From the NCBI GenBank assembly GCA_050944685.1, contig JBMNRP010000007.1, positions 1 through 64,000 on the forward strand: DNA of 64,000 nt. The letters are read 5' to 3'. Both the position numbers and the translations under genes were made by a program. Source of the DNA: CADBRN01 sp050944685 (GTDB lineage: Bacteria > Bacillota > Clostridia > Lachnospirales > Lachnospiraceae). The notes under the pieces are model-generated. The model saw nothing but the letters and a program-made list of their open reading frames with translations, was not told where the DNA came from and made no database searches. The first letter of the stretch is position 1. Every line of letters starts with the position of its first letter. Below are positions 50,597 through 59,044 of this stretch, one piece after another.

Positions 50597-51859
50597 TTAC
50601 GCCTCCTTCACTACCTCAACAACTACCTTGTCACCTTCAATATCTGCTGTATTGAAATCCACATGCTCCATTTCTCCTGGATTTACGCGCTGCGCCTTTT
50701 TGCTGAATAATACTTTATCTCCGCTCTTGGCGCGAATGTTAACGCCGGTATCCGGATGCAGTACCCGGAAATACAGGCTGACTTTTTCGTCCGTCTGCCC
50801 TTTGCTGATTTTCTGCGGGCAGAGATATCTCACATTTTCACCCGTCACGTTTTCGATCGGTTTGACATCCTTTGCAAGCCCGGTTTTCGCATGAATCGCG
50901 GCATATTTTCCGGCTCTCGCGCTCTCCGTCGAAACATTGTCGACCAGATCATTTACATGAACTACGTTGCCGCAGGCGAAAACGCCCTTTGCAGATGTCT
51001 GCATATGCTGGTCAACCTCAGGTCCTTTCGTAATGCGGTTAATCCTGATGCCGGCTTTTCTCGTAATTTCATTCTCGGGAATCAGGCCTACCGACAAGAG
51101 CAGTGTATCGCACTTGATAAATTGCTCTGTTCCTTTCAGCGGCTTTTTATCGGGTCCGACCTTCGCGAATGTCACGCCCTCTACCCTCCGGTTCCCATGA
51201 ATCCTGGTGATGGTATGGGACAAATACAGCGGGATATTGAAATCATCAAGGCATTGCACCTTATTTCTTGTGAGACCCGCAAGGTAATCCATCAATTCAA
51301 TAACGGCAAGCACCTTTGCGCCTTCAAGAGTCATGCGTCTTGCCATGATCATACCGATATCACCGGAACCCAGAATGACAACATTTTTTCCGACCATCTC
51401 ATTCTGTCTGTTAATGAGTCTCTGAGCGGAGCCCGCTGTATAGATACCCGCCGGGCGAGTGCCGGGAATCTGAATATTTCCTCTCGTCCTTTCCCGGCAT
51501 CCCATTGCGAGAATGATGCTCTTCGCACGGACTTCTGTCATTCCGTTTTCTTCATTGATACAGATGATATTTTTTTCTTTGTCATCTATTTCAAGAACCA
51601 TAGAGTTGAGAAGGAATTCAACACCAAGTTCTTTCGCTTTCTTTGCAAATCTCCCAAAATACTCTGGTCCGGTCAGTTCTTCCCGGAAGTAGGAAAGCCC
51701 GAATCCCGGGTGAATACACTGCTGTAAAATTCCGCCGATTGACTCATCTCTTTCAATGACATAAACTTTATCCGCGCCCTCCTTTTTGGCAGCTACAGCT
51801 GCCGAGAGCCCTGCAGGACCGGCACCAATAATGGCAACGTCGCAATCTATTCTGTACAT
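50597..51859 (-). CDS. NAD(P)/FAD-dependent oxidoreductase (GlpB-like subunit)
   Basis: 420 residues. The N-terminal FAD motif VAIIGAGPAGLSAAVAAKK and the internal NAD-binding GSGDIGMIMARRM show a two-dinucleotide-domain flavoprotein of the thioredoxin-reductase-like class. CGNVVHVND near residue 285 closes the FAD site. In Clostridia this protein pairs with a GlpA-type dehydrogenase and DUF1667 to pass electrons from the polyol phosphate to NAD or a membrane carrier. It follows the GlpA-like gene by 29 bp. Confidence 0.92.
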   Translation of the reverse strand: MYRIDCDVAIIGAGPAGLSAAVAAKKEGADKVYVIERDESIGGILQQCIHPGFGLSYFREELTGPEYFGRFAKKAKELGVEFLLNSMVLEIDDKEKNIICINEENGMTEVRAKSIILAMGCRERTRGNIQIPGTRPAGIYTAGSAQRLINRQNEMVGKNVVILGSGDIGMIMARRMTLEGAKVLAVIELMDYLAGLTRNKVQCLDDFNIPLYLSHTITRIHGNRRVEGVTFAKVGPDKKPLKGTEQFIKCDTLLLSVGLIPENEITRKAGIRINRITKGPEVDQHMQTSAKGVFACGNVVHVNDLVDNVSTESARAGKYAAIHAKTGLAKDVKPIENVTGENVRYLCPQKISKGQTDEKVSLYFRVLHPDTGVNIRAKSGDKVLFSKKAQRVNPGEMEHVDFNTADIEGDKVVVEVVKEA

Positions 51860-51888
51860 ATTGATTCTCCTTTTTTACAAAATATAGT

Positions 51889-53325
51889 TTATTTGTTCTT
51901 TCCGACAACCATATATGACCCGGCAAGATCCTTATTGACCTCTTCCGTCGGAATGTTCAGCTCTCTGGCAAGAATCTCGATCACCTTTGGGCCACAGAAT
52001 CCACCCTGGCATCTGCCCATCCCGGCTGTAACACGCCTCTTCACCGCGTCGACACTGCGGGCACCCAGAGGTCTGTGGATCGCATCGAGGATTTCTCCTT
52101 CTGTGATGGTCTGACATCTGCAGACAATCGTTCCATATTTTGGATTCTTCGCAATAAGCGCCTCCTGTTCTTCCCTCGACAGTTCATGAAAAATCGGTAT
52201 CGCTTTCCTCTTTGTTTTGAAATTGTCTTTTAATGTCATATCAAGTCCGATTTCTTTTAATTTTTCTGCTACGTATTTCGCCATGGAAACACTTAATGTG
52301 AGGCCTGTCGAACGGACACCTGATAGATTTACATAACCGGCCAGATCCTCATAGACATCTACGTGAAGACCTTCTGGTTTTCTGTTGGGCCGGAGACCTG
52401 AATATTGTGTGATTGTATCTGCGACGTTGATATTCGGAATCATCTTTGACACATCTGCGACAATCGACGCAAGGCCTTCCGTTGTAGTTGATGTGTCTGT
52501 CTTGTCGTCGAGATCCTCCGCTGTCGGTCCGATCAGCATATTTCCATGGATCGTCGGGCACATAAGTTTTCCTTTGGTCACTTTGGTCGGAATCGGAAGG
52601 ACAATATTCCGCACCTTACAGCTCGTGTTCTTATCCAGAATGTAGAACTGCCCGCGTCTCGGAACCACCTTGTAATCCGCCTTTCCAACCATGGCCGCAA
52701 TTTCATCGCAGTAAAGCGCCGCTGCGTTTACCACGTAGGTTGTCTCAATGGATCCGTTTGTGGTCTCAACTGATTTGACCGCGCCATTTTCCACTTTGAT
52801 GTCCGTCACTTTCGTATTGAGCAAAAAATCGACGCCATTCTCGTTTGCGTTTTCAGCAAGTGCCTGAACCAGAATAAACGGATCTATGATACTTTCTCTC
52901 GGGATAAACAGTCCGCCTTTCACCTCCGGATTCAGCTCCGGCTCTTTCTCAAGCATCTGCTCTTTTGAAAGATATTCCACATCATAGACGTGATTTTTGA
53001 ATGCTTTTTCCTTGATTTCGGGAAGTCTGGCAAACTGTTCATCCGTGATAGCCGGTAAAACTGCGCCAATTCTCCTGAAGGGGATTTCCAGGTCCTTGCA
53101 CAGCTGGTCATACATCGGGTTTGCCGCCACCACGAGCTGAGATTCCAGGGTGCCCGGGGCGGCATCATATCCGGAATGAATGATGGCAGAATTTGATTTG
53201 GAAGCATTTCCGCCGATATCCGCTCTCATATCCACTACCAGAACATCTACCTTGTACTTGGATAATTCCCTCGCTATTGCGCAGCCGACAGCACCTGCAC
53301 CGATAACTACTACATCCGTTTTCAT
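51889..53325 (-). CDS. FAD-dependent glycerol 3-phosphate dehydrogenase-like protein with BFD domain
   Basis: 478 residues. FAD motif VVVIGAGAVGCAIARELS; a DAO domain with SNSAIIHSGYD and LSGVRSTGLTLSVSMAKYV; and a C-terminal BFD-like [2Fe-2S] domain with CRCQTIT and GMGRCQGGFC. It resembles GlpA and the L-2-hydroxyglutarate oxidase group and should oxidise the phosphorylated product of the upstream kinase. If that product is not glycerol 3-phosphate, its substrate differs as well. The ATG at 53325 follows AGGAGG by seven bases, so the longer frame to 53388, which overlaps the kinase gene, is rejected. Confidence 0.9.
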   Translation of the reverse strand: MKTDVVVIGAGAVGCAIARELSKYKVDVLVVDMRADIGGNASKSNSAIIHSGYDAAPGTLESQLVVAANPMYDQLCKDLEIPFRRIGAVLPAITDEQFARLPEIKEKAFKNHVYDVEYLSKEQMLEKEPELNPEVKGGLFIPRESIIDPFILVQALAENANENGVDFLLNTKVTDIKVENGAVKSVETTNGSIETTYVVNAAALYCDEIAAMVGKADYKVVPRRGQFYILDKNTSCKVRNIVLPIPTKVTKGKLMCPTIHGNMLIGPTAEDLDDKTDTSTTTEGLASIVADVSKMIPNINVADTITQYSGLRPNRKPEGLHVDVYEDLAGYVNLSGVRSTGLTLSVSMAKYVAEKLKEIGLDMTLKDNFKTKRKAIPIFHELSREEQEALIAKNPKYGTIVCRCQTITEGEILDAIHRPLGARSVDAVKRRVTAGMGRCQGGFCGPKVIEILARELNIPTEEVNKDLAGSYMVVGKNK

Positions 53326-53342
53326 TACAAATCCTCCTGTTA

Positions 53343-54848
53343 TTAATGTTTTTCCCAGTTTTTCGCACGTTCTACTGCTTCGTGCCACCTGTCCAGAAGT
53401 TCCTCTGCTTTTTCTCTATCCATCTTCGGTTCATAACGCTTTTTTAATTTCCAATAATGTTTCAGTTCATCCATATCCTTGAACTCTCCGATGCCATTTG
53501 CCGCCAGATATGCAGCTCCCAGAGGTGTAGTTTCGCTGATCACCGGAACATCCACCGGAATTCCCAGGATATCGGCCTGAAACTGCATGAGAAATTCGTT
53601 GGCAACCATTCCGCCGTCTACTCGCATAACTTTCACGTCGATACCGGAATCTCTGATCATGACATCCAGATTATCTTTTACCTGATACGCGACCGACTCA
53701 AGAGTTGCTCTCACAATCTGTTCTCTCGTTGTCCCTCCGGTGATCCCGACGATTGTTCCTCTCGCGTACTGATCCCAGTGTGGTGCTGCCAGCCCTGAAA
53801 AAGCCGGAACGAAATATACACCGCCAGTGTCTTCGATGCTCTCAGCCATCGCCCCTGTCTCAGAGGCATTGCTGATTATCTCCAGTTTATCTCTCAGCCA
53901 CTGAATGGCTGCACCGGCAATATAGATTCCGCCGTCCAGCGCAAACATAGTTTTTTCATCGCCCAGCTTCCATGCCGCGGTCGTCAGGAGTCCATGATCT
54001 GAATAGATCGGTTTTTCTCCAGTATTCATGAGCATAAAGCATCCGGTTCCGTAAGTTGTCTTGACTTCTCCTGCTTCCAGACACACCTGTCCGAACAATG
54101 CCGCCTGCTGATCTACCGCCGAACCGGAAATCGGAATTCTCGCACCGAAAAAATCAAGCGGATCCGTAGTTCCGTATAATTCTGAGGAACTCCGTATCTC
54201 CGGAAGAATCTCTCTGGGTATTCCAAAAATATCCAGGAGCTCATCATCCCAGTCACCTGTATGGATGTTATAAAGCATCGTCCGGGAAGCGGTGGATGGA
54301 TCTGTAACAAAAACTCTTCCATGTGTCATTTTCCATATCAGCCAGCTGTCGAGTGTACCGGCGTTAATTCTCTTCCGGCCGAGTTTTTTCCCGGCCTCTT
54401 CTACGTTATCCAGCACCCATTTAATCTTTGTAGCGGAAAAATAGGCATCTACTACAAGTCCGGTTTTTTCTCTGATCACATCCCCATATTTTCCGGCAAT
54501 TTCATCTGCCATCACGGAAGTCCTGCGGTCCTGCCATACGATGGCGTTGTACATCGGACGTCCTGTGACGTTATCCCAGACGACAATGGTTTCACCCTGA
54601 TTATCGAGACCGAGGCAGGCGATTTTTTCCATATCATCCTGTTTAATGCCGGCTTTATCTGCCGCCATCCTGACCGCGTCCAGAACCCCATCCCATATCT
54701 CGAGCGGATCGTGCTCCAGCCAGCCCGGCTTCGGGTAAATTTGTGAATGTTCTTTATATCCTCTTGACAGCTGATTCCAATTTTTGTCCAGAATCAGGAC
54801 AGTCGTGCCGGTTGTGCCCTGGTCTATTCCCATGTAATATTTTTCCAT
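53343..54848 (-). CDS. FGGY-family carbohydrate kinase, GlpK-like but with altered substrate site
   Basis: 501 residues, clearly related to glycerol kinase over its full length (TYGTGCFMLMNTGEKP, FSGLAAPHWDQYARG, GAAYLAANG). It keeps the catalytic Asp in VDQQAALFGQ and the Tyr in AYFSATK. It differs at two places that are constant in GlpK: NQGET (Gly85) replaces NQRET, whose Arg binds glycerol hydroxyls, and GTTGTT replaces GTTSSR near the N-terminus. The canonical kinase at 14508 keeps both. Another small polyol is a reasonable alternative substrate. It is one base after the EutH-like gene, with ribosome site GGAGG. Confidence 0.92.
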   Translation of the reverse strand: MEKYYMGIDQGTTGTTVLILDKNWNQLSRGYKEHSQIYPKPGWLEHDPLEIWDGVLDAVRMAADKAGIKQDDMEKIACLGLDNQGETIVVWDNVTGRPMYNAIVWQDRRTSVMADEIAGKYGDVIREKTGLVVDAYFSATKIKWVLDNVEEAGKKLGRKRINAGTLDSWLIWKMTHGRVFVTDPSTASRTMLYNIHTGDWDDELLDIFGIPREILPEIRSSSELYGTTDPLDFFGARIPISGSAVDQQAALFGQVCLEAGEVKTTYGTGCFMLMNTGEKPIYSDHGLLTTAAWKLGDEKTMFALDGGIYIAGAAIQWLRDKLEIISNASETGAMAESIEDTGGVYFVPAFSGLAAPHWDQYARGTIVGITGGTTREQIVRATLESVAYQVKDNLDVMIRDSGIDVKVMRVDGGMVANEFLMQFQADILGIPVDVPVISETTPLGAAYLAANGIGEFKDMDELKHYWKLKKRYEPKMDREKAEELLDRWHEAVERAKNWEKH

Positions 54849-54849
54849 A

Positions 54850-55929
54850 CTATGCTTCCTCCATATTTCTGGTTAAAAACAGCGCCAGGAGAAGCGCGAA
54901 AATACCTGCCGTGAGTTTTCCGGAAACAACCGGTGTGATCATGGAAGGTTGTACACCGGCCGTAAATCCCAGATGATCTCCGAGTGCCGCTGTCGCCGGT
55001 ACCAGCCACGCGGTGTTGACGATGATGCCTTTCTTTTTCATATCTTTCATCATGGTGTATACGGGAACTGAATTTGCCAGTGTGAACACAATGCCAGCCG
55101 TACTTGTAGAATCCAGTCCGATTTTTTTACCCAGCGCTCCGAGCGGTTTGTCAAGAATTTTAATCAGTATTGTCAGTACCGGAAATGTCCCGAGAAGCAC
55201 AATGGCGATCCCCGAAACCGCTTCCATTCCGTCCATGATCGGAGCCATTCCCGGGATGATGACAATCCCGGTAATATATTCAAATGCCGCACAGGCAAGG
55301 CCAATATAAATAACGATCGTGATGATCTTCCCGAAAATCGTACAGCCCTTGATCATTCCTTTTGGAGCAAACTTAAGCCCTGCCGCAAGCAGAATCGAAA
55401 TTATTAATATCGGGAGGGTGTTCCGAAGAACCATTTCTGTGTCAAAACCCGCAACAATTCCTCCGATGATGCACCCCAGAGGAATCGTAATCAATCCGAT
55501 CAGAAGTCCTCTGGAAAAATACTGGACGTCTTCCTTTTCAATCAGTCCCAGGCCGACCGGAATAGAAAATACGAGGGTACATCCCAACATGGAAGATACG
55601 ATATTGCCGGCGAACAATCCTGCCTGCTCGTCAACGGCAAGCTCCATCGCCAGCGAATATCCTCCCATATCGTTTGCCAAAATAGAGGCGAACATGGCGG
55701 GATCCGCTCCGATTGCCTCACATACCGGAATCAGCACGGGTCCCAGGACATCCGCAATGACAGGCGCCAGACAGACAATTCCGACCATACCGAGAGCAAG
55801 CGCACCCATCGCCTCAAATCCGGCGTCAAACTTTTCACCCAATCCGAAGTGGTTCCCGGTGATCTTGTCCGCGGCACCTATTAAAACCCCGATTGCCATA
55901 ACCCATAAAATAATTTGATCAATTGACAT
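54850..55929 (-). CDS. EutH-family membrane transporter
   Basis: 359 residues, about ten membrane helices. The start IDQIILWVMAIGVLIGAADKITG, then GFEAMGALALGMVGIVCLAPV and ILANDMGGYSLAMELA, are EutH hallmarks. Known EutH proteins import ethanolamine and sit in eut operons. Here there are no ethanolamine ammonia-lyase or shell genes; instead the gene leads a kinase-dehydrogenase operon in the place where glycerol facilitator GlpF would be expected. The ATG at 55929 is preferred to 55971. It is the first gene after the promoter. Confidence 0.93.
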   Translation of the reverse strand: MSIDQIILWVMAIGVLIGAADKITGNHFGLGEKFDAGFEAMGALALGMVGIVCLAPVIADVLGPVLIPVCEAIGADPAMFASILANDMGGYSLAMELAVDEQAGLFAGNIVSSMLGCTLVFSIPVGLGLIEKEDVQYFSRGLLIGLITIPLGCIIGGIVAGFDTEMVLRNTLPILIISILLAAGLKFAPKGMIKGCTIFGKIITIVIYIGLACAAFEYITGIVIIPGMAPIMDGMEAVSGIAIVLLGTFPVLTILIKILDKPLGALGKKIGLDSTSTAGIVFTLANSVPVYTMMKDMKKKGIIVNTAWLVPATAALGDHLGFTAGVQPSMITPVVSGKLTAGIFALLLALFLTRNMEEA

Positions 55930-55988
55930 ATCCCTGTTCTCTCTTTCTGCTTTCTCCTTCCTCTTTCGCACTTTATTTTCCGGAAAAT

Positions 55989-56054
55989 CATTGTGAATTC
56001 AACATATCACACAATAATTTGGCGTGCAAGGCGCCGATTTTGATCATTATTGTG
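55989..56054 (-). promoter_or_regulatory. Promoter and repeated operator motif of the EutH operon
   Basis: Minus strand TTGCAC (56029-56024), 17 bp, TATGTT (56006-56001). The motif ATTATTGTG occurs three times in one orientation or the other: 56046-56054, inverted at 56010-56018 inside the promoter spacer, and as CATTGTG at 55989-55995. Binding by the neighbouring DeoR-type regulator is a reasonable guess. Confidence 0.65.
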
Positions 56055-56074
56055 CATTTTCCCCTATTTTCGAA

Positions 56075-56110
56075 CAAAAAAATGTGGGATACTGAGAGTA
56101 TCCCACATTT
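56075..56110 (-). terminator. Terminator of the DeoR-type regulator gene
   Basis: Minus strand AAATGTGGGATAC, 5-nt loop, GTATCCCACATTT, followed by a T-run. It separates the regulator from the EutH operon. Confidence 0.92.
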
Positions 56111-56133
56111 ATATTCCACATATTTTCTTTGTG

Positions 56134-56895
56134 CTATGACGCGACAATCACGGTCGTCCCCTTCTCTTTTAGTTCTCTGATATACTTTTTATTGGTTGCC
56201 TCATCCGTAATAACATAATCTAATTCATCTGTCCTGCAGACCAGATTGAGCGACTTTATTCCGAATTTAGAGTAATCACACAGCGCAATAACCTGTTTCG
56301 CCTGTCTCAGGAAAAATCTTCTGAGATTTGTTTCTTCGATATGATAATCCATAACCCCGATATCCGGGCGGATTGCGCCGACACCCAGGAACAGCTTGTC
56401 CACCCAGAAATTACTCATCATGTTCTCAGCAAAATATCCGGATATTGTCCCCTCTCCGCTTCGCACTTTTCCTCCGAGTATATATACATCCGCCGTAGTA
56501 TTATTTGATAATTCCAGTGCGATGGATAAGGAATTTGTAAAAACAGTGAGATCTTTCTTGGTTCCCAGGAACCTGGCGAATTCAAGAGACGTCGTTCCAA
56601 GATCGATGATAATGGAATCCCCGTCATTTACCAGATCGGCTGCTGCCCTGCCAATGGAAATTTTCTGCTTGTAATTAGCCACCGATCGGTATCCGTAGTC
56701 AGGTTCTACCCCAAGTTCCGTAACCAGCACCGCGCCACCATGCGTCCGTCTGATCAGATTTTCTTCTTCCATTTCCGTCAGATACCGTCTGACGGTCTCG
56801 CTGGAGACATGAAACAGTTTGACAAGTTCTCTTGTTTTGACAGACTTTTTCTGTTCCAGCAGTTCTAATATTTTTTCTTTACGATCGTTTTTCAT
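56134..56895 (-). CDS. DeoR/GlpR-family transcriptional regulator
   Basis: 253 residues: DeoR helix-turn-helix (MKNDRKEKILELLEQK, VKTRELVKLFHVSSETVRRYL, then RTHGGAVL) and a sugar-phosphate-sensing C-terminal domain with IIDLGTTSLEFAR, FTNSLSIALEL and LGVGAIRPDIGVMDY. Such proteins repress catabolic operons until a phosphorylated intermediate binds. It is upstream of, and in the same direction as, the EutH operon but has its own terminator, so it probably acts at the promoter there. Confidence 0.93.
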   Translation of the reverse strand: MKNDRKEKILELLEQKKSVKTRELVKLFHVSSETVRRYLTEMEEENLIRRTHGGAVLVTELGVEPDYGYRSVANYKQKISIGRAAADLVNDGDSIIIDLGTTSLEFARFLGTKKDLTVFTNSLSIALELSNNTTADVYILGGKVRSGEGTISGYFAENMMSNFWVDKLFLGVGAIRPDIGVMDYHIEETNLRRFFLRQAKQVIALCDYSKFGIKSLNLVCRTDELDYVITDEATNKKYIRELKEKGTTVIVAS

Positions 56896-56952
56896 CGCTA
56901 TACCAGCCTGCCGAAATACAAGAATTTGGTTGGATTGTTGTTGCTTTTCTAG

Positions 56953-56958
56953 ATTATA
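56953..56958 (-). promoter_or_regulatory. Extended -10 box of the DeoR gene
   Basis: Minus strand TGATATAAT (TG-N-TATAAT) 57 bp before the start codon; no clear -35. Confidence 0.5.
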
Positions 56959-57092
56959 TCACACATTTTTAAATCGAAAAATTTGGAAGTAATTGACAAA
57001 AATGAATACCAGCGGAATTTTCCATCCTATGGTTTTTTGTGGTGATTAAATGATTAAAGAATTAATGCCATATGCCTGTTTATTTTGCAAAC

Positions 57093-57128
57093 GGCTCCGG
57101 ACCTTACCCCAAAGTAAAGTCCGGAGCC
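57093..57128. other. Large hairpin beyond the phoR terminator
   Basis: GGCTCCGGAC pairs with GTCCGGAGCC, with an inner TTAC/GTAA pairing. There is no T-run directly after it on either strand, so it may be a backup stop or a processing barrier next to the phoR terminator. Confidence 0.5.
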
Positions 57129-57129
57129 G

Positions 57130-57162
57130 AAAAAAGAGAGGTGAATCCCGCCTCTCTTTTTT
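57130..57162. terminator. Terminator at the end of phoR
   Basis: AAAAAA-GAGAGG, 9-nt loop, CCTCTC-TTTTTT: symmetric, so it can act on both strands. It overlaps the phoR stop codon. Confidence 0.85.
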
Positions 57163-58837
57163 ACGCCATACGCTTTTTCGGAAAAGAAATCTTGATATGG
57201 GTTCCCGACCCGAGCTTGCTCTTCAAATCAATCTTCGCCCCGTGAACGCGGGCGGCATGCTTGACGATCGACAGCCCCAGCCCGGTTCCGCCGACCTCTC
57301 GGGAATGACTCTTATCCACCCGGTAAAAGCGCTCAAATACACGGTCCTGTTCGTCGTCCGGAATACCGATGCCGGTATCCTTCACCGAAAGCACCACCTT
57401 CTCCTTGCGCTCTTTCAGCGCTACTGTGACGGAGCCGCCCATCCGGTTGTATTTGATCGCGTTATCGCATAGGTTGTAGACAATCTCCTGAAGCAGATGG
57501 CCGATGCCGTGCACCTTCAGGCTGTCCGGTCCGGCGTACGTCAGCTCAACACGTTTTTTCGCCGCAGCAGGCTGAAGACTGTCGACCGTGCGCCGCGTGA
57601 TCTCGGAGAGGTCCACGTCATCCCAGTCCATATCGCCGGCGCCTTCATCCAGATGCGACAGGTTAATGATGTCCTCGACCAGGCGGATCATGCGCTGTGC
57701 TTCCTGAAAAATCTTCTCGCCGAAGGGACCCACGTCCTCTTTTCGTACCATATTATTCTTCAGAAGCTCCGCATAGCCCGAGATAGACTGAAGCGGCGTG
57801 CGAAGCTCGTGGGAAACATTCGCGGAAAATTCTCTGCGGACTTTCTCGGATTTTTCCCGTTCCGTCACATCAACCAGCATGACCGCCGCGCCCTGGACAT
57901 TTCCGTCGAGCTCCACCGGGGAGGCCGTCACCTGATAGACCGAGTCGCGGAGCTCCACGTTGCGGTCGACCTCATGCCCGTCCAGGGCTCCGTTGATCGC
58001 CTGCTGAATCGAATAATTCCGGTTGACCGTGAGAATATCTTTCCCGACGCAGTCCGGCTGCGCCCCGAGAAGGCGCTCCGCCGCGCGATTGATGCTGACA
58101 ATATTGCCTTTGCTGCCGAGAAGAATCAGGCCCTCGACCATATTATCGACAATCGTATTCAGCTCTTCCTGCTTCTGCATCAGCTGACTCTTCTGGACAC
58201 GCAGCTGTCTCTGCTGTTTGTCCATGCGCCGGAGAAGCGGAGCGAGCTCATCGTATTCTTCATTGGAAAGGGGATCGTCCAGATTCAGCTCGTTCAGCGG
58301 ACGGACGATCTGCTTTGAGAGACGGCTTGCGAGAAATGCGGACAAGCCTGCCGCAATGACAAGAACGACACACATCGGCTGGATCATTCCGATCGCTGTG
58401 GAAAGCACCGTGCCCATTGAGCGCGAAACACGGATCACCGTCCCGTCCGAAAGCTTCTTCGCGCAGTACTGGTAGCGTTCCATCATCGTTTTCGAGTAGC
58501 GCACGCTCTCCCCGTAGGTGGATTTCTCTTTCAGCGCCTCCCGGATTTCCTCACGGTCCGCGTGATTTTCCATATTTCCGGCGTCATTTTCCGAAGCGAA
58601 CAGGACTGTTCCGTCCGAATCTATCCAGGTAATCCGGGTGTCGCCGGATTCCAGCGATTCGAGATATTCTTCCCCGTCCAGACTGACACCCTGTGCGACC
58701 AGGTCCGCCTGCTTCCGCAGTTCACTCTTCGAGATGTCCGTATAATATCCGTTCAGTATGCCCACGCTGAGTGCAAAGGAAACCAGCAGGATCCCGATCG
58801 TCAGAAAAAACATTGATCGAAATACCCGTAATGTCAT
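57161..58837 (-). CDS. phoR: Phosphate-sensing histidine kinase PhoR
   Basis: 558 residues: membrane helix (about 8-30), an extracytoplasmic loop of about 120 residues, second helix (about 155-172), a HAMP-like linker, a PAS domain (about 225-325, NTIVDNMVEGLILL), HisKA with His343 in NVSHELRTPLQS, and ATPase with NLCDNAIKYN, VKDTGIGIP and GGTGLGLSIV. This is the PhoR/PnpS/WalK layout; its place after pst-phoU-phoP indicates the phosphate sensor. It is separated from phoP by 207 bp containing a terminator, an unusual gap for a kinase-regulator pair. Ribosome site GGGGGA. Confidence 0.93.
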   Translation of the reverse strand: MTLRVFRSMFFLTIGILLVSFALSVGILNGYYTDISKSELRKQADLVAQGVSLDGEEYLESLESGDTRITWIDSDGTVLFASENDAGNMENHADREEIREALKEKSTYGESVRYSKTMMERYQYCAKKLSDGTVIRVSRSMGTVLSTAIGMIQPMCVVLVIAAGLSAFLASRLSKQIVRPLNELNLDDPLSNEEYDELAPLLRRMDKQQRQLRVQKSQLMQKQEELNTIVDNMVEGLILLGSKGNIVSINRAAERLLGAQPDCVGKDILTVNRNYSIQQAINGALDGHEVDRNVELRDSVYQVTASPVELDGNVQGAAVMLVDVTEREKSEKVRREFSANVSHELRTPLQSISGYAELLKNNMVRKEDVGPFGEKIFQEAQRMIRLVEDIINLSHLDEGAGDMDWDDVDLSEITRRTVDSLQPAAAKKRVELTYAGPDSLKVHGIGHLLQEIVYNLCDNAIKYNRMGGSVTVALKERKEKVVLSVKDTGIGIPDDEQDRVFERFYRVDKSHSREVGGTGLGLSIVKHAARVHGAKIDLKSKLGSGTHIKISFPKKRMA

Positions 58838-58864
58838 TGTATATTTCCCCCGGATTTTCCGGTA

Positions 58865-58908
58865 ATAAAAATGCTGCTATATTATTCGCTTTTTCAAATA
58901 TAGCAGCA
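58865..58908 (-). terminator. Terminator-like hairpin between phoP and phoR
   Basis: Minus strand TGCTGCTATAT, 15-nt loop, ATATAGCAGCA, then TTTTTATT. It lies 28 bp before the phoR start codon and is followed by the phoR ribosome site. Confidence 0.85.
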
Positions 58909-59044
58909 AAACATATGCAAACCGCTGCCCCGGAAAAGCCCGGACACAGATTCACATTTGTCACAAATATTGCCGGCGGCTCTTTCCACCGCCGGGATAC
59001 AGGCAAATATGGTGCTGCAAGGGAAAAAAATTTCCCGGACGTGA
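58909..59044 (-). other. Structured phoP-phoR intergenic segment
   Basis: Upstream of the terminator-like hairpin there are two more small stems: CCGGCGG/CCGCCGG (58973-58995) and ATTTG/CAAAT (about 58956-58968). With the terminator they could form an attenuator of phoR. No known RNA family recognised. Confidence 0.5.
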
